From positions 1-64,000 of the forward strand of contig NZ_JAMYDU010000006.1 in assembly GCF_024138395.1 (NCBI RefSeq): a stretch of DNA of 64,000 nucleotides, written 5' to 3'. Below are positions 55,714 to 64,000 of this stretch, piece by piece. The notes under the pieces are model-generated. The model ran no database searches, was not told the DNA's origin, and saw only the letters and a list, made by a program, of their open reading frames with translations. The translations under genes were made by a program, and so were the position numbers. The first letter of the stretch is position 1; each line of letters starts with the position of its first letter. The DNA comes from Pseudomonas mandelii (lineage in GTDB: Bacteria; Pseudomonadota; Gammaproteobacteria; Pseudomonadales; Pseudomonadaceae).

Positions 55714-55937
55714 CTGCTAGCTCCAATCTCTGTTATCTGCAGCAAGGCGTGTGCAGGCCTTTGTTATATATTTTGTTAGCTGGCTAAGTAAACGACAGAG
55801 TTCGGCAACCCATTTTTGTCAGAATTAGCAAAAGTCCTGCAGCCCGCGAAATACGCGGCATTCGGTCGCAGGCCCTAAAGTTTCATGACAAAGGTTTCAT
55901 GTTCATGAGGGCGAAATCGCGGACTGAACACAATACC

Positions 55938-56006
55938 CGTAGGAGCCAGGCTTGCCGGCGAAGGCGTCCTTGAGTACGCCTTCGCCGGCAAGCCTGGCTC
56001 CTACGA
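55938..56006. repeat. Variant REP-type inverted repeat (TAGGAGCCAGGCTTGCCGGC)
   Basis: Arms CGTAGGAGCCAGGCTTGCCG and the mirror copy around about 12 bases; a variant of the 17455 family with CCAGG and CCGGC in the stem. Compensating changes in both arms suggest that the fold is under selection. Confidence 0.84.
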
Positions 56007-56036
56007 AAAGCGATCCCCGGAGCCAATTTGCAGGCA

Positions 56037-56072
56037 AAAAAAACGCCCCGAACCAGTCGGGGCGTTTTTATT
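56037..56072 (-). terminator. Terminator after fabB
   Basis: ACGCCCCGA and TCGGGGCGT form a stem with an A run on the left (T run on the minus strand) and T on the right. It can work in both directions. Confidence 0.9.
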
Positions 56073-56092
56073 TGAAGCGAAGCGGCGGGGTA

Positions 56093-57313
56093 TTACTCAC
56101 CCTGCCAGCGCTTCAGCACCAGCGTAGCGTTGGTGCCACCGAAACCGAAGCTGTTGCTCATCACGGTGTTGATGGTGGCGTCTTCACGAGTCTTGGTCAG
56201 GATCGGCATGTCTGCCACTTCCGGGTCCAGTTCGTCGATGTTGGCGGAACCCGCCATGAAGTTGCCTTCCATCATCAGCAGGCAGTAGATCGCTTCGTGA
56301 ACGCCGGCAGCGCCCAGGGAGTGACCCGACAGGCTCTTGGTGGAGCTGATGGCCGGGGCCTTGTCGCCGAACACTTCACGCACACCTTTCATTTCCATGA
56401 CGTCGCCGACCGGAGTCGAAGTGCCGTGGGTGTTCAGGTAGTCGATCGGTGTGTCGACGGTGGACATGGCCATCTGCATGCAGCGGATGGCGCCTTCGCC
56501 GCTTGGGGCGACCATGTCGTAGCCGTCGGAGGTCGCGCCGTAGCCAACGATTTCCGCGTAGATCTTCGCGCCGCGGGCCAGAGCGTGTTCCAGCTCTTCG
56601 ACCACGACCATGCCGCCACCGCCGGCGATGACGAAACCGTCACGCTTGGCGTCGTAGGCACGGGAAGCTTTTTCCGGGGTTTCGTTGTACTGGCTGGACA
56701 ATGCGCCCATGGCGTCGAACAGGAACGATTGGCTCCAATGCTCTTCTTCACCGCCGCCGGCGAACACGATGTCCTGTTTGCCCAACTGGATCTGCTCCAC
56801 AGCGTTACCGATGCAGTGAGCACTGGTGGCGCAGGCGGAAGAGATCGAGTAGTTCACGCCCTTGATCTTGAACGGCGTGGCCAGGCAAGCCGAAACGGTG
56901 CTGCCCATGGTCCGCGTGACGCGGTACGGGCCTACGCGTTTGACGCCTTTCTCGCGCAGGATGTCCAGCGCTTCCATCTGGTTCAAGGTCGACGCGCCAC
57001 CGGAGCCGGCGATCAGGCCGGTACGAACGTTGGAAACCTGTTCTTCGGTCAGGCCGGAGTCTGCGATGGCATCTTTCATGGCCAGATAGGCGTAAGCCGC
57101 CGCGTGGCCGACGAAGCGAAAGATCTTGCGATCGATCAGCTCTTCGAGGGGAAGGTCAATGGAGCCGGAAACCTGGCTACGCAGACCCATTTCGGCATAT
57201 TCCGGGTTGAACCGGATGCCAGGGCGGCTTGCACGCAGGTTAGCGGAGACGGTCTCTTTGTCATTGCCCAGGCACGAAACGATGCCCAGACCAGTGATAA
57301 CGACGCGGCGCAT
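56093..57313 (-). CDS. fabB: Beta-ketoacyl-ACP synthase I (FabB)
   Basis: 406 residues. Thiolase-fold condensing enzyme with the active-site Cys in '[20 protein letters not shown]', His in '[14 protein letters not shown]' and second His in '[17 protein letters not shown]'. It extends acyl chains and is needed for unsaturated fatty acids with FabA. It is downstream of fabA by 11 bp in the classic fabAB operon. Confidence 0.96.
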   Translation of the reverse strand: MRRVVITGLGIVSCLGNDKETVSANLRASRPGIRFNPEYAEMGLRSQVSGSIDLPLEELIDRKIFRFVGHAAAYAYLAMKDAIADSGLTEEQVSNVRTGLIAGSGGASTLNQMEALDILREKGVKRVGPYRVTRTMGSTVSACLATPFKIKGVNYSISSACATSAHCIGNAVEQIQLGKQDIVFAGGGEEEHWSQSFLFDAMGALSSQYNETPEKASRAYDAKRDGFVIAGGGGMVVVEELEHALARGAKIYAEIVGYGATSDGYDMVAPSGEGAIRCMQMAMSTVDTPIDYLNTHGTSTPVGDVMEMKGVREVFGDKAPAISSTKSLSGHSLGAAGVHEAIYCLLMMEGNFMAGSANIDELDPEVADMPILTKTREDATINTVMSNSFGFGGTNATLVLKRWQGE

Positions 57314-57324
57314 GCGGATAACCC

Positions 57325-57840
57325 TTAGAAGTTGTCAGTGGAGGTGAAAACGCCGACCCGAAGGCCTTCGGCGGTGTAGATTTCGCGGCCGTCGACGGTC
57401 ACCGAACCATCGGCAATGGCCATGTTCAGCTTGCCTTTGAGGACGCGTTTGATATGGATGTTATAGGTGACTTTCTTGGCAGTCGGCAGTACCTGGCCAA
57501 AGAATTTCACTTCGCCCGAACCCAGGGCGCGACCGCGGCCCGGCAGACCTTGCCAGCCGAGGAAGAAACCGACCAGTTGCCACATGGCATCGAGGCCCAG
57601 GCAGCCCGGCATCACCGGATCACCTTCGAAATGGCAGGCGAAAAACCACAGGTCCGGAGTGATATCCAGCTCGGCGACCAATTCACCTTTGCCGTACTTG
57701 CCACCTTCTTCGCTGATCAGGGTAATGCGATCGACCATCAGCATGTTCGGGGCGGGCAGTTGCGCGTTACCTGGGCCGAACAGCTCACCGCGACTGCAGC
57801 GCAGCAGGTCTTCCCGAGTAAAGGCGTTTTGTTTGGTCAT
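57325..57840 (-). CDS. fabA: 3-hydroxydecanoyl-ACP dehydratase/isomerase (FabA)
   Basis: 171 residues of hot-dog fold with the active-site His in '[20 protein letters not shown]' and Asp in '[10 protein letters not shown]'. It dehydrates 3-hydroxydecanoyl-ACP and isomerises the trans-2 to the cis-3 enoyl form, the branch point to unsaturated fatty acids. Start '[20 protein letters not shown]' is typical. Its promoter may carry a DesT-like operator (57973-57990). Confidence 0.97.
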   Translation of the reverse strand: MTKQNAFTREDLLRCSRGELFGPGNAQLPAPNMLMVDRITLISEEGGKYGKGELVAELDITPDLWFFACHFEGDPVMPGCLGLDAMWQLVGFFLGWQGLPGRGRALGSGEVKFFGQVLPTAKKVTYNIHIKRVLKGKLNMAIADGSVTVDGREIYTAEGLRVGVFTSTDNF

Positions 57841-57972
57841 GCGAGCTCCTCAATAGTCCATGCGGCAGGGTGGGGGCGAATCTTCCCGGCCGATCGAAGC
57901 GTTCATGCCTCGAGTCAGCAGCCTACTCATAGACTATTGCGTTGTGGTGAAAGTCACAGCACCAAGGACATG

Positions 57973-57990
57973 AATGTACACTTGTGCACT
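57973..57990 (-). promoter_or_regulatory. DesT-like operator upstream of fabA
   Basis: On the minus strand AGTGCACAAGTGTACATT is an imperfect palindrome (outer AnTGnAC half-sites). It resembles the TetR-type DesT operator known from fabAB and desCB in P. aeruginosa. It lies about 130 bp before the fabA start. The rest of 57841-58088 holds no gene. Confidence 0.5.
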
Positions 57991-58088
57991 GAAATTATTA
58001 TTCAAGCCCCTTTTCGGGCCTGTTCGGGTGCCTAAGACTGCCGCACTTTCGTCGTTCACGCCAGTCGCAGATAGCCGAAAGGCCTGTA

Positions 58089-59990
58089 CTACTGCACCCA
58101 TCGTTGCAGAATTTGCTGCAGATCAGTGCGTTTGAAGGGCTTGGCCAGGTAATCGTTCATTCCCGCTGATAAACAGGCTTCACGGTCGCCCTGCAAGGCA
58201 TTGGCCGTCAGGGCGATGATCGGCACGTCAGCGCAGCCGGGTAATCGGCGAATCTGTCGGGTGGCCTCGTAGCCGTCGATGACCGGCAGTCGGCAGTCCA
58301 TCAGAATCGCTTCAAAAATCATGCTCTCGGCACTACGCACTGCTTGTGCACCATCGGTGACGACGCTGACAGTAAAGCCCAGACTGCGCAACATTGCTTC
58401 AACAACGGTGCGGTTGACCGGGTTGTCCTCCACCAACAGCACATTGCGACCTTCGCCGTGGTCATTACCGGTATGTCCTCGTGGTGTCAGCACCGGCAAT
58501 GGCTGCATATACAGCGCCAAAGGGATTTCCAGGGTAAACGCCGAGCCTACGCCTTCTTCGCTCTGCGCGCGCAAGGTGCCGCCCATCCGCTCGGCCAGGG
58601 TGCGGGCAATCGGCAGCCCCAGTCCGGTGCCGCCGTAACGTCTTGAAATAGAACTGTCGGCCTGCTGAAACGCGTTGAACATCAACTCCAGGCTTTCGGC
58701 CGGGATGCCGATTCCGCTGTCGCGTACGGTGCAGGTGAACCACAGCAGTTCGTGATCCAGGGACTGCCACTGCGGTTCGATCGTAACGCGGCCCCGTTCG
58801 GTGAATTTCAGAGCGTTGCCGACCAGGTTGACCAGAATCTGCCGAATCCGCGTCGGATCCCCCTGAACCTGCAGGGCACGCATGTCCACGGGGATGCGCA
58901 GTTGCAGGTCGAGCCCGCGTTGCACCGCGCTGTGCTGGAACGACTGGGCGCAACTGCTGATCAGGTCCGCGAGGTTGAATGGAATGTGCTCCAGCTCCAG
59001 TTCCGAACGCTCGATGCGCGAGAAATCGAGAATGTCGTTGATCACTTTGAGCAGGTGTTCGGTGGATTCCGAGGCCAGCGCCGCGTACTCGCTCTGCTCC
59101 TCGGTCATCTCGGTGGTTTCCAGCAATTGCAGCATGCCCAGCACGCCATTCATCGGTGTGCGCAGTTCGTGACTCATCATCGCCAGGAAATCGGATTTGG
59201 CGTTGTTGGCCTTTTCCGCTTCTTCGCGGGTCTGGATCAATTGCGCCATGGCCTGATGCTGTTCGCGACTGGCTCGTTCAAGACCTTGGGCGAGGTTGTT
59301 GATGTGCTGCGACAGGGCGCCCAGTTCAGTGTCGTCGACAATCGGCAGGGGCGTTTTGTAGTCGCCTTCCTGGATCGCCTTGACCGCATTGCCGATGTCG
59401 TGGATCGGTTTCGACAGGCTGCCGGCCAGGCGCCGAGCCAGCAGAAACGTAAACAGCAGAGCGAACAAGGCCAGGATCGCGGCCTTGAAGAGGATTTCCT
59501 GCTGGCGCTGGTTGAAGGCGTCATTGGACAGGCCGACGATCACCCGGCCCAGATAATCCTCGCCCGGCGCACTGGCGACGGTACGACTGTTCTGGAAAAA
59601 GTCATTGTTGAGCGCGATGCGTTGCAGGCGCACCGGTGCCTGGAACACTTCGACCTGATGCGAGCGGTTGTGCGCTTCCGACGGTTGCTCGACATAGACC
59701 AGAATCCGGTTGGTGCTGTCCTGCACTTCCAGAAAGCGCACATTGGGCGTGGCCAGGGTGGCCTTGAGCAAGCTTTCGAGTACCTCGTTATTGCCCGAAA
59801 TCACGCCGTATTCGGTGGCCGGCGCCAGTTGGTTGGCGATCAACTGACCAGTGTGATTGAGCTCCTGGCGCAGGTCCTGGATTCGCACGAAGGTGAAAAA
59901 ACTGATCAGCAGCAACGTCAGCAGCAAGGCCGGGCCGAGGCTGATGATCTGGGTGCGGGTATTGATGTCCCAACCGCGACGGAAGGTCAT
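58089..59990 (-). CDS. Hybrid sensor histidine kinase (PA1611-like), third gene of a receptor-binding-protein-kinase operon
   Basis: 633 residues. Membrane segments at about 14-36 and 166-186 flank a periplasmic sensor domain of about 130 residues; then HAMP (about 186-240), a coiled coil, HisKA with the His in 'LAMMSHELRTPMNGVLG', HATPase_c ('NLVGNALKFTERG', 'GGTGLGLPIA') and a C-terminal receiver with the Asp in 'EAILMDCRLPVIDGYEA'. No Hpt domain, so it must pass phosphate to a separate Hpt protein; in P. aeruginosa the kinase next to fabA works through HptB and RetS. Its ATG overlaps the stop of the binding-protein gene by 4 nt, with AAGGAG 10 nt upstream. Confidence 0.92.
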   Translation of the reverse strand: MTFRRGWDINTRTQIISLGPALLLTLLLISFFTFVRIQDLRQELNHTGQLIANQLAPATEYGVISGNNEVLESLLKATLATPNVRFLEVQDSTNRILVYVEQPSEAHNRSHQVEVFQAPVRLQRIALNNDFFQNSRTVASAPGEDYLGRVIVGLSNDAFNQRQQEILFKAAILALFALLFTFLLARRLAGSLSKPIHDIGNAVKAIQEGDYKTPLPIVDDTELGALSQHINNLAQGLERASREQHQAMAQLIQTREEAEKANNAKSDFLAMMSHELRTPMNGVLGMLQLLETTEMTEEQSEYAALASESTEHLLKVINDILDFSRIERSELELEHIPFNLADLISSCAQSFQHSAVQRGLDLQLRIPVDMRALQVQGDPTRIRQILVNLVGNALKFTERGRVTIEPQWQSLDHELLWFTCTVRDSGIGIPAESLELMFNAFQQADSSISRRYGGTGLGLPIARTLAERMGGTLRAQSEEGVGSAFTLEIPLALYMQPLPVLTPRGHTGNDHGEGRNVLLVEDNPVNRTVVEAMLRSLGFTVSVVTDGAQAVRSAESMIFEAILMDCRLPVIDGYEATRQIRRLPGCADVPIIALTANALQGDREACLSAGMNDYLAKPFKRTDLQQILQRWVQ

Positions 59991-60919
59991 GGGCGGCGTT
60001 CTCCTTCGGCCAGCTGTGTTGCGACAGAGGCTTCATTCATCGATTCGATACTTAATGAACGAGCCACTTGCGGGTTGCTCAAGACCTTGAAGTGTTGCGG
60101 ATAAAGTGCGCGTGGCCAGGTGTTCGAGGGGCGGTCGAGCAGTTCGTCGAGAATCTTCAGCCAATCGCTCTGGTCGCTGTAAGTGCTGGCCAGGCTGCCG
60201 GCCCTGACGAAGGCTGCGTTGGGACCGATCAGCGCCAATTGCCGCGCATAGCTGCTGAGCAGCAGGTTTTTCACGGTTTTGGGGTTGTACAGATCAGGGT
60301 CGTCCAGGCCCAGCAGCACATCACTGTTTTTCAGCAGGGCCTGCAAGGGGCGGCTGTCATGGGTGTTGTCCCAACGCTCGGTGACCACTTCAAGGCCCAG
60401 GGGCAGGGCGGCCTGACGCAGTTCTTTCAACAGGAATTCGCTGTGTCTGTCGAAAAGCACGCCGATCCGCCGGGCCTCAGGCAGCAGCAGTCGGGTCAAG
60501 CGCAATTGTCGCTCCAGCGGCGGATCGCTCCAGAGCAAGCTCAGGTGTGGGGGCAGGTCATTGCCCAAGCGTTGTCGGGCTTGCAAGCGACTGATGCGCA
60601 GCACCAGCGTCGCCGGGCCTTGGGCGCCTTGCAGGCGCCAGTCGAGGCTGGGCAAGTCGAGCAGAACCAGGCGGGTGTCGACGGGCAGTTGGCCTGGCGC
60701 CGGCAGGCTGGCGACAGGCTGGAAGCGCACAGTGTCGGTGGGGCGCAACTCGCTGAGGGCTTGAACGAAAGACTGCACGCCGGGATTGTCCTCGGCGCCG
60801 GTCAACAGAATGTCGGCGGCCCGTGCCGGCAGATTGCACAGTAGCCCGGTAAACACCAGGCACAACCCGGCCAGCAGGCGGCCAAGGGTTGGCGTCTTTG
60901 GTGACGGGCGATTCTGCAT
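59987..60919 (-). CDS. Periplasmic substrate-binding-protein-like protein (ABC type)
   Basis: 310 residues from ATG 60919, with GGAG 7 nt upstream; a longer frame overlaps the receptor gene and is rejected. There is a signal peptide of about 36 ('LLAGLCLVFTGLLCNLPARAA'). The mature part resembles ABC-type periplasmic binding proteins of the two-lobe fold: 'DTRLVLLDLPSLDWRLQGAQ', 'ARRIGVLFDRHSEFLLKELR' and 'LALIGPNAAFVRAGSLASTY'. No permease or ATPase gene is nearby. Its stop overlaps the kinase start, and its start is 1 nt after the receptor stop (TAAgATG). A role as ligand-loaded partner of the kinase sensor is the natural reading, but is inference. Confidence 0.82.
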   Translation of the reverse strand: MQNRPSPKTPTLGRLLAGLCLVFTGLLCNLPARAADILLTGAEDNPGVQSFVQALSELRPTDTVRFQPVASLPAPGQLPVDTRLVLLDLPSLDWRLQGAQGPATLVLRISRLQARQRLGNDLPPHLSLLWSDPPLERQLRLTRLLLPEARRIGVLFDRHSEFLLKELRQAALPLGLEVVTERWDNTHDSRPLQALLKNSDVLLGLDDPDLYNPKTVKNLLLSSYARQLALIGPNAAFVRAGSLASTYSDQSDWLKILDELLDRPSNTWPRALYPQHFKVLSNPQVARSLSIESMNEASVATQLAEGERRP

Positions 60920-60920
60920 C

Positions 60921-63044
60921 TTAGAACTCCAGCTCCGCGCTGAAGTAGAGCACCCGGCGTTCGTCGTAGTTGTTGTCGACGAAGGTGGTGGGCTGATTGT
61001 CGAAGCGTTGCTGGAGGACCCCGGCCAGTTCCAGATTGGCCTTGCCCAAACCGATGCGTTTGGCGATGCGCGTGTCGAGCCGTTCGAAGCGGTAACCGTT
61101 GAGTGCGTCGGCGCCATAGTAGAAGAGCGCGCTGTTCCAGCCGTGGCCCCAGTTGCGTAGCCAACCGGCGGAGCCGCTGTTGCGCGCCGTCTGCTGTGCA
61201 TCCAGCGGATTGCTCGCCTCGGCATCGACATAGGCATAGGTCAGGCGCAAGCGGTCGGCGCTGCTGACGCGCCAATCCAGCTGGGTTTCAGTCCCGCTGA
61301 AGCGCGAGCTGTTCGAGTTGCTGGCAATGTATTGGTTGTTGCGCAGCGGTTCGCTGATCATGCCGGTGATTTCGTCATGGAACAGCTTCACGTCGACTGC
61401 CAGCCCCCACTCTGCGAAGTAGCCGTTGTAGCCCAACTCCCGAGAGCGCATGCGTTCCTGTTCGAGGTCGCCGGGGCCACGGGTCTTGACGAAATAACGG
61501 GCGCTGGACTGGCCATAGGCACTGGGCCTCAGGTTGGTCACCTGATAACTCCAGTTGACGTTGTTCTCGAACATGTCCGGCGAGCGGATAGCTTCCGAAT
61601 ACACCGCGCGCAAGCCGTGGCGCGGGTTGATCAGGTAATTGACCGCCACTCGCGGGGTCAGCGAGTTGCCGGTCAATTGCGTGTCTTCGTACATCGCCCC
61701 GCCCTGCAGCAACCAGTGTTCGGTGGCGCGCCACTCGAGTTGGCCGAACGCCCGCCAAGTGGTGTCGTCGAGCGTGCCATTGAAGTAGGTCTCGGAATTG
61801 GCCCGGTCGTAACGATAGTTCATGCCGCTGACCAGCCGCAGGCTGTCGGACAGGCTGAGGGTGTCTTGCAGTTCGAGGTCGTAGCGCGATTCCCGGGCGC
61901 TCTGGTCAATGTCGCCGCAGAGGGTTTGCCGGGCGCCGTTTTGCCATTGCCTGAGTACCTGATTGCCCAGCGCACGTTCCGCCTCGGTCCCTGCCGGTGC
62001 GCCCGAACTGGTGTAGCGGTCCATGTTGCGCGCCAGGCGTTCGGTGTAATTCGGATTGAGTTGCCAGAGCTCGGTCAGTTCCGGGCTGAACGAGATCTCG
62101 GCATCGCAGGCACGCCAAGTCTGCTGACGATCCCAGTGTTGCGCCGAGCCTTGAATGTAAAGGCTGTGATTGGGATTGATGTCCAGATTCCAGCGCAGCG
62201 AGCCGGCATAGTCCTTGGCGATGACGTCGGAATTGTCCCCGGCATCGGTAATCCCTGAGAACACCGGACGGTAGGTATAGGGCCGCTGGTTGGTCCCGTC
62301 CTTGGCATTCAGTTGCCAGTCGATGCTCTGGTTTTCATTGAGCGTCTGGCTGACGGCGAGGCTGAAGCGGTTCAAGCGACGACTGTCGCGGTAATCGGCG
62401 CCGGTGCGGTCCGAGTCAAAGCCATCGTCTTGCTGGCCGGACAGCGACAGGCGCAAGTCGCCGCTGTCCCAACCCATGCCTTGGCTGGCATAGAAATCAT
62501 TGATACCGCGCTGGCCACGGGTGACTTTCAGTCGCGTGCCGTGGCTGTCGGCCGGTTTGCGAGTGATGATGTTGACCACCGCCATCAGCGCGTTGGCGCC
62601 ATAGCTGACGGTGTTCGGGCCACGGAAAACCTCGATGCGCTCAATGTCTTCCATGGCCACCGGAATATCACTCCAGTCCACCGTGGCCAGGCCTGCGCGG
62701 TACACCGAGCGACCGTCGATCAGCACTTGCATGCGCCGCGCTTCGCTGGCGTTGGTGCCGTGGTAATTCACCGCCCCCTGATTGCCGCTGATATTACCGA
62801 CCATCATCCCCGGCACCAGCCGCAACAACTCGCTGATATCCCGCGCGCCGCTGGCATTGATCAGTTCGCTGTCGATCACTGTCATGCTGCCCGGCACGGC
62901 CGCAGGGGACTGCTTCAGGCGGGTCGCCGTCAGCACTTGCGGCAACGGATCGTTGTCGAGGAACAGGTCGTCGGCCAGCAATGGCGAGCTGAAAATCAGC
63001 ACCAGTACCAGCGGCGAGCGAGGATAGGGAAAGCCAAAAGACAC
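60921..63044 (-). CDS. TonB-dependent outer membrane receptor
   Basis: 707 residues, GTG start at 63044 preceded by AAGG. Signal peptide of about 24, then a TonB-box-like 'LPQVLTATRLKQ', a plug domain (about 40-160: 'MTVIDSELINASGARDISEL', 'RRMQVLIDGRSVYRAGLATV', 'EDIERIEVFRGPNTVSYGAN') and a 22-strand barrel ending in '.LYFSAELEF' with terminal Phe. It lacks the extra N-terminal signalling domain of siderophore sensors such as FpvA, so any signalling must go through the next two genes. Its ligand is unknown. It belongs to the same group as vitamin B12 and heme or siderophore receptors. Confidence 0.9.
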   Translation of the reverse strand: MSFGFPYPRSPLVLVLIFSSPLLADDLFLDNDPLPQVLTATRLKQSPAAVPGSMTVIDSELINASGARDISELLRLVPGMMVGNISGNQGAVNYHGTNASEARRMQVLIDGRSVYRAGLATVDWSDIPVAMEDIERIEVFRGPNTVSYGANALMAVVNIITRKPADSHGTRLKVTRGQRGINDFYASQGMGWDSGDLRLSLSGQQDDGFDSDRTGADYRDSRRLNRFSLAVSQTLNENQSIDWQLNAKDGTNQRPYTYRPVFSGITDAGDNSDVIAKDYAGSLRWNLDINPNHSLYIQGSAQHWDRQQTWRACDAEISFSPELTELWQLNPNYTERLARNMDRYTSSGAPAGTEAERALGNQVLRQWQNGARQTLCGDIDQSARESRYDLELQDTLSLSDSLRLVSGMNYRYDRANSETYFNGTLDDTTWRAFGQLEWRATEHWLLQGGAMYEDTQLTGNSLTPRVAVNYLINPRHGLRAVYSEAIRSPDMFENNVNWSYQVTNLRPSAYGQSSARYFVKTRGPGDLEQERMRSRELGYNGYFAEWGLAVDVKLFHDEITGMISEPLRNNQYIASNSNSSRFSGTETQLDWRVSSADRLRLTYAYVDAEASNPLDAQQTARNSGSAGWLRNWGHGWNSALFYYGADALNGYRFERLDTRIAKRIGLGKANLELAGVLQQRFDNQPTTFVDNNYDERRVLYFSAELEF

Positions 63045-63240
63045 GGCACGGCCTTGATAGCGATTAGTTGGCGCGCATGTTAACCGAGCGCAAATACTTT
63101 TCCAGTCACGTTGTGGGCATTTTCCTCGGTTTTCTTGGTCTTCTTCCTACAAGTGTCGGTAATTGACGCTGGGGCTGGCTGCAACCGGGCCGCTCCGTAT
63201 AATGCCGGCATCGCCACTGGTATGGATTAACGGATTGCAT

Positions 63241-64000
63241 ATGACTGAACAGCGCCCAATTGCGGTCCTGGGAGGCGGAAGTTTTGGTACCGCCGTGGCT
63301 AATCTGTTGGCCGAGAATGGGCATCAGGTCCGGCTGTGGATGCGCGACCCCGAACAGGCCGAGGCCATTCGGGTCAATCGTGAGAACCCGCGTTACCTCA
63401 AAGGCATCAAGATTCTTCCGGCGGTTGAGGCGGTCACGGACCTGCAAGCCACCCTGGAGGCCTGCGATCTGTGCTTCGTCGCGCTACCCTCCAGCGCGCT
63501 GCGCTCGGTCCTGGTCCCTCACGCCGAGCGTTTGAGCGGCAAACTGCTGGTGAGCCTGACCAAAGGGATCGAAGCCCATACGTTCAAGCTGATGAGCGAA
63601 ATTCTCGAAGAGATCGCCCCGCAAGCGCGCATCGGCGTGCTGTCGGGCCCGAATCTGGCCCGTGAAATCGCCGAACACGCGCTGACCGCTACAGTGGTCG
63701 CCAGCGAAGACGAAGAGCTTTGCCAAAGGGTTCAGGAAGCGCTGCATGGTCGGACCTTTCGCGTGTACGCCAGCGCCGATCGCTTTGGCGTAGAGCTGGG
63801 CGGAGCCCTGAAAAACGTCTACGCCATTATCGCCGGCATGGCGGTGGCGTTGGGCATGGGTGAAAACACCAAGAGCATGCTGATCACCCGGGCACTGGCG
63901 GAAATGACTCGCTTCGCGGTGAATCAGGGCGCCAACCCGATGACTTTCCTCGGCCTGGCGGGTGTCGGCGATCTGATCGTCACCTGTTCGTCGCCGAAAA
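63241..64000 (+). CDS. gpsA: Glycerol-3-phosphate dehydrogenase [NAD(P)+], cut by window edge
   Basis: 253 residues are present; the C-terminus lies outside. Rossmann motif '[20 protein letters not shown]', '[20 protein letters not shown]', '[14 protein letters not shown]' and the catalytic Lys in '[20 protein letters not shown]' are all seen. It makes sn-glycerol 3-phosphate for phospholipids. It is divergent from the TonB-dependent receptor across 196 bp in which no other gene is seen. Presence near fabA-fabB agrees with P. aeruginosa. Confidence 0.95.
   Translation, partial: MTEQRPIAVLGGGSFGTAVANLLAENGHQVRLWMRDPEQAEAIRVNRENPRYLKGIKILPAVEAVTDLQATLEACDLCFVALPSSALRSVLVPHAERLSGKLLVSLTKGIEAHTFKLMSEILEEIAPQARIGVLSGPNLAREIAEHALTATVVASEDEELCQRVQEALHGRTFRVYASADRFGVELGGALKNVYAIIAGMAVALGMGENTKSMLITRALAEMTRFAVNQGANPMTFLGLAGVGDLIVTCSSPK

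Larger units (their letters stand above)
55714..56092. other. Intergenic region before fabB end
   Basis: 379 bases without a gene. It contains the AT-rich upstream region of the 62-residue protein, an inverted repeat (55938-56006) and the fabB terminator (56037-56072). Confidence 0.6.

Noticed and set aside
55952..57328. 458-codon open frame on the plus strand across fabB
   Set aside because: Antisense shadow of fabB which begins in a REP element.

Overview
This window is chromosomal DNA of a Pseudomonas, most likely of the P. fluorescens group. The basis is high-GC coding sequence on both strands, several gene orders typical of the genus (flgA/flgM/flgN with a PilZ gene opposite cheV-cheR; nrdA beside a two-component pair; pcpS; oprH-phoP-phoQ; dctA; gacS-cysM-rlmD-relA-mazG; fabA-fabB near gpsA), and many intergenic inverted repeats of the kind 'TGTAGGAGCGAGGCTTGCC' and 'GTGGGAGCGGGCTTGCC'. 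No rRNA, tRNA, CRISPR array, prophage or insertion sequence was seen. Almost everything reads as core genome.

Layout. 1-1738: the N-terminal end of a large VCBS-repeat secreted adhesin, cut by the window edge. 2366-9733: a signalling block holding a 1,377-residue CheB-CheR-PAS-kinase-receiver protein, facing a coupled pair made of a receiver-TPR protein and a small histidine-kinase-like ATPase. 10002-12801: a glutamine-synthetase-family enzyme and an MFS exporter. 12865-20638: flagellar and chemotaxis genes (flgZ, flgN, flgM, flgA on minus; cheV, cheR, flgBCDE on plus), with a FliA (sigma-28) promoter for flgM and an RpoN (sigma-54) promoter for flgB. 20937-26886: nrdA, with NrdR-type and DnaA boxes far upstream, then an OmpR-type two-component pair. 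27003-31686: pcpS, a dienelactone-hydrolase-like enzyme, and oprH-phoP-phoQ with direct repeats of 11-bp period in the oprH promoter. 31951-35335: a DUF6124 gene with a highly structured leader, an AraC-type regulator, and dctA with a sigma-54 promoter and paired palindromes. 35481-44743: housekeeping and accessory enzymes (CoA transferase, sprT, Yip1-type membrane protein, ttcA, Tag-like glycosylase, DUF2069, wrbA, arsC, thioredoxin lipoprotein, META lipoprotein, zinc-binding small proteins, ldhA). 44938-54306: gacS, cysM, rlmD, relA, mazG, DUF2058. 54506-55713: an orphan divergent nitrilase-like protein and a 62-residue protein. 56093-63044: fabA-fabB, then an operon of TonB-dependent receptor, periplasmic binding protein and hybrid sensor kinase. 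63241-end: gpsA, cut by the edge.

How it fits together. The window is rich in signal transduction: five histidine kinases with recognisable receivers (the CheB-CheR hybrid, the RstB-like kinase, PhoQ, GacS, and the kinase at 58089-59990) plus the small ATPase at 9041-9733. The part most likely to be an undescribed system is the three-gene operon at 58089-63044. An outer-membrane receptor, a periplasmic binding protein and a hybrid kinase are joined with gaps of 1 nt and an overlap of 4 nt, and no transport permease or ATPase is nearby. This looks like a ligand-sensing relay running from the outer membrane to the cytoplasm. The second candidate is the nitrilase-like orphan at 54506-55453. The third is the CheB-CheR kinase opposite the receiver-TPR/ATPase pair. 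All functional statements rest on reading the translated sequences and on family knowledge; no database search was run.
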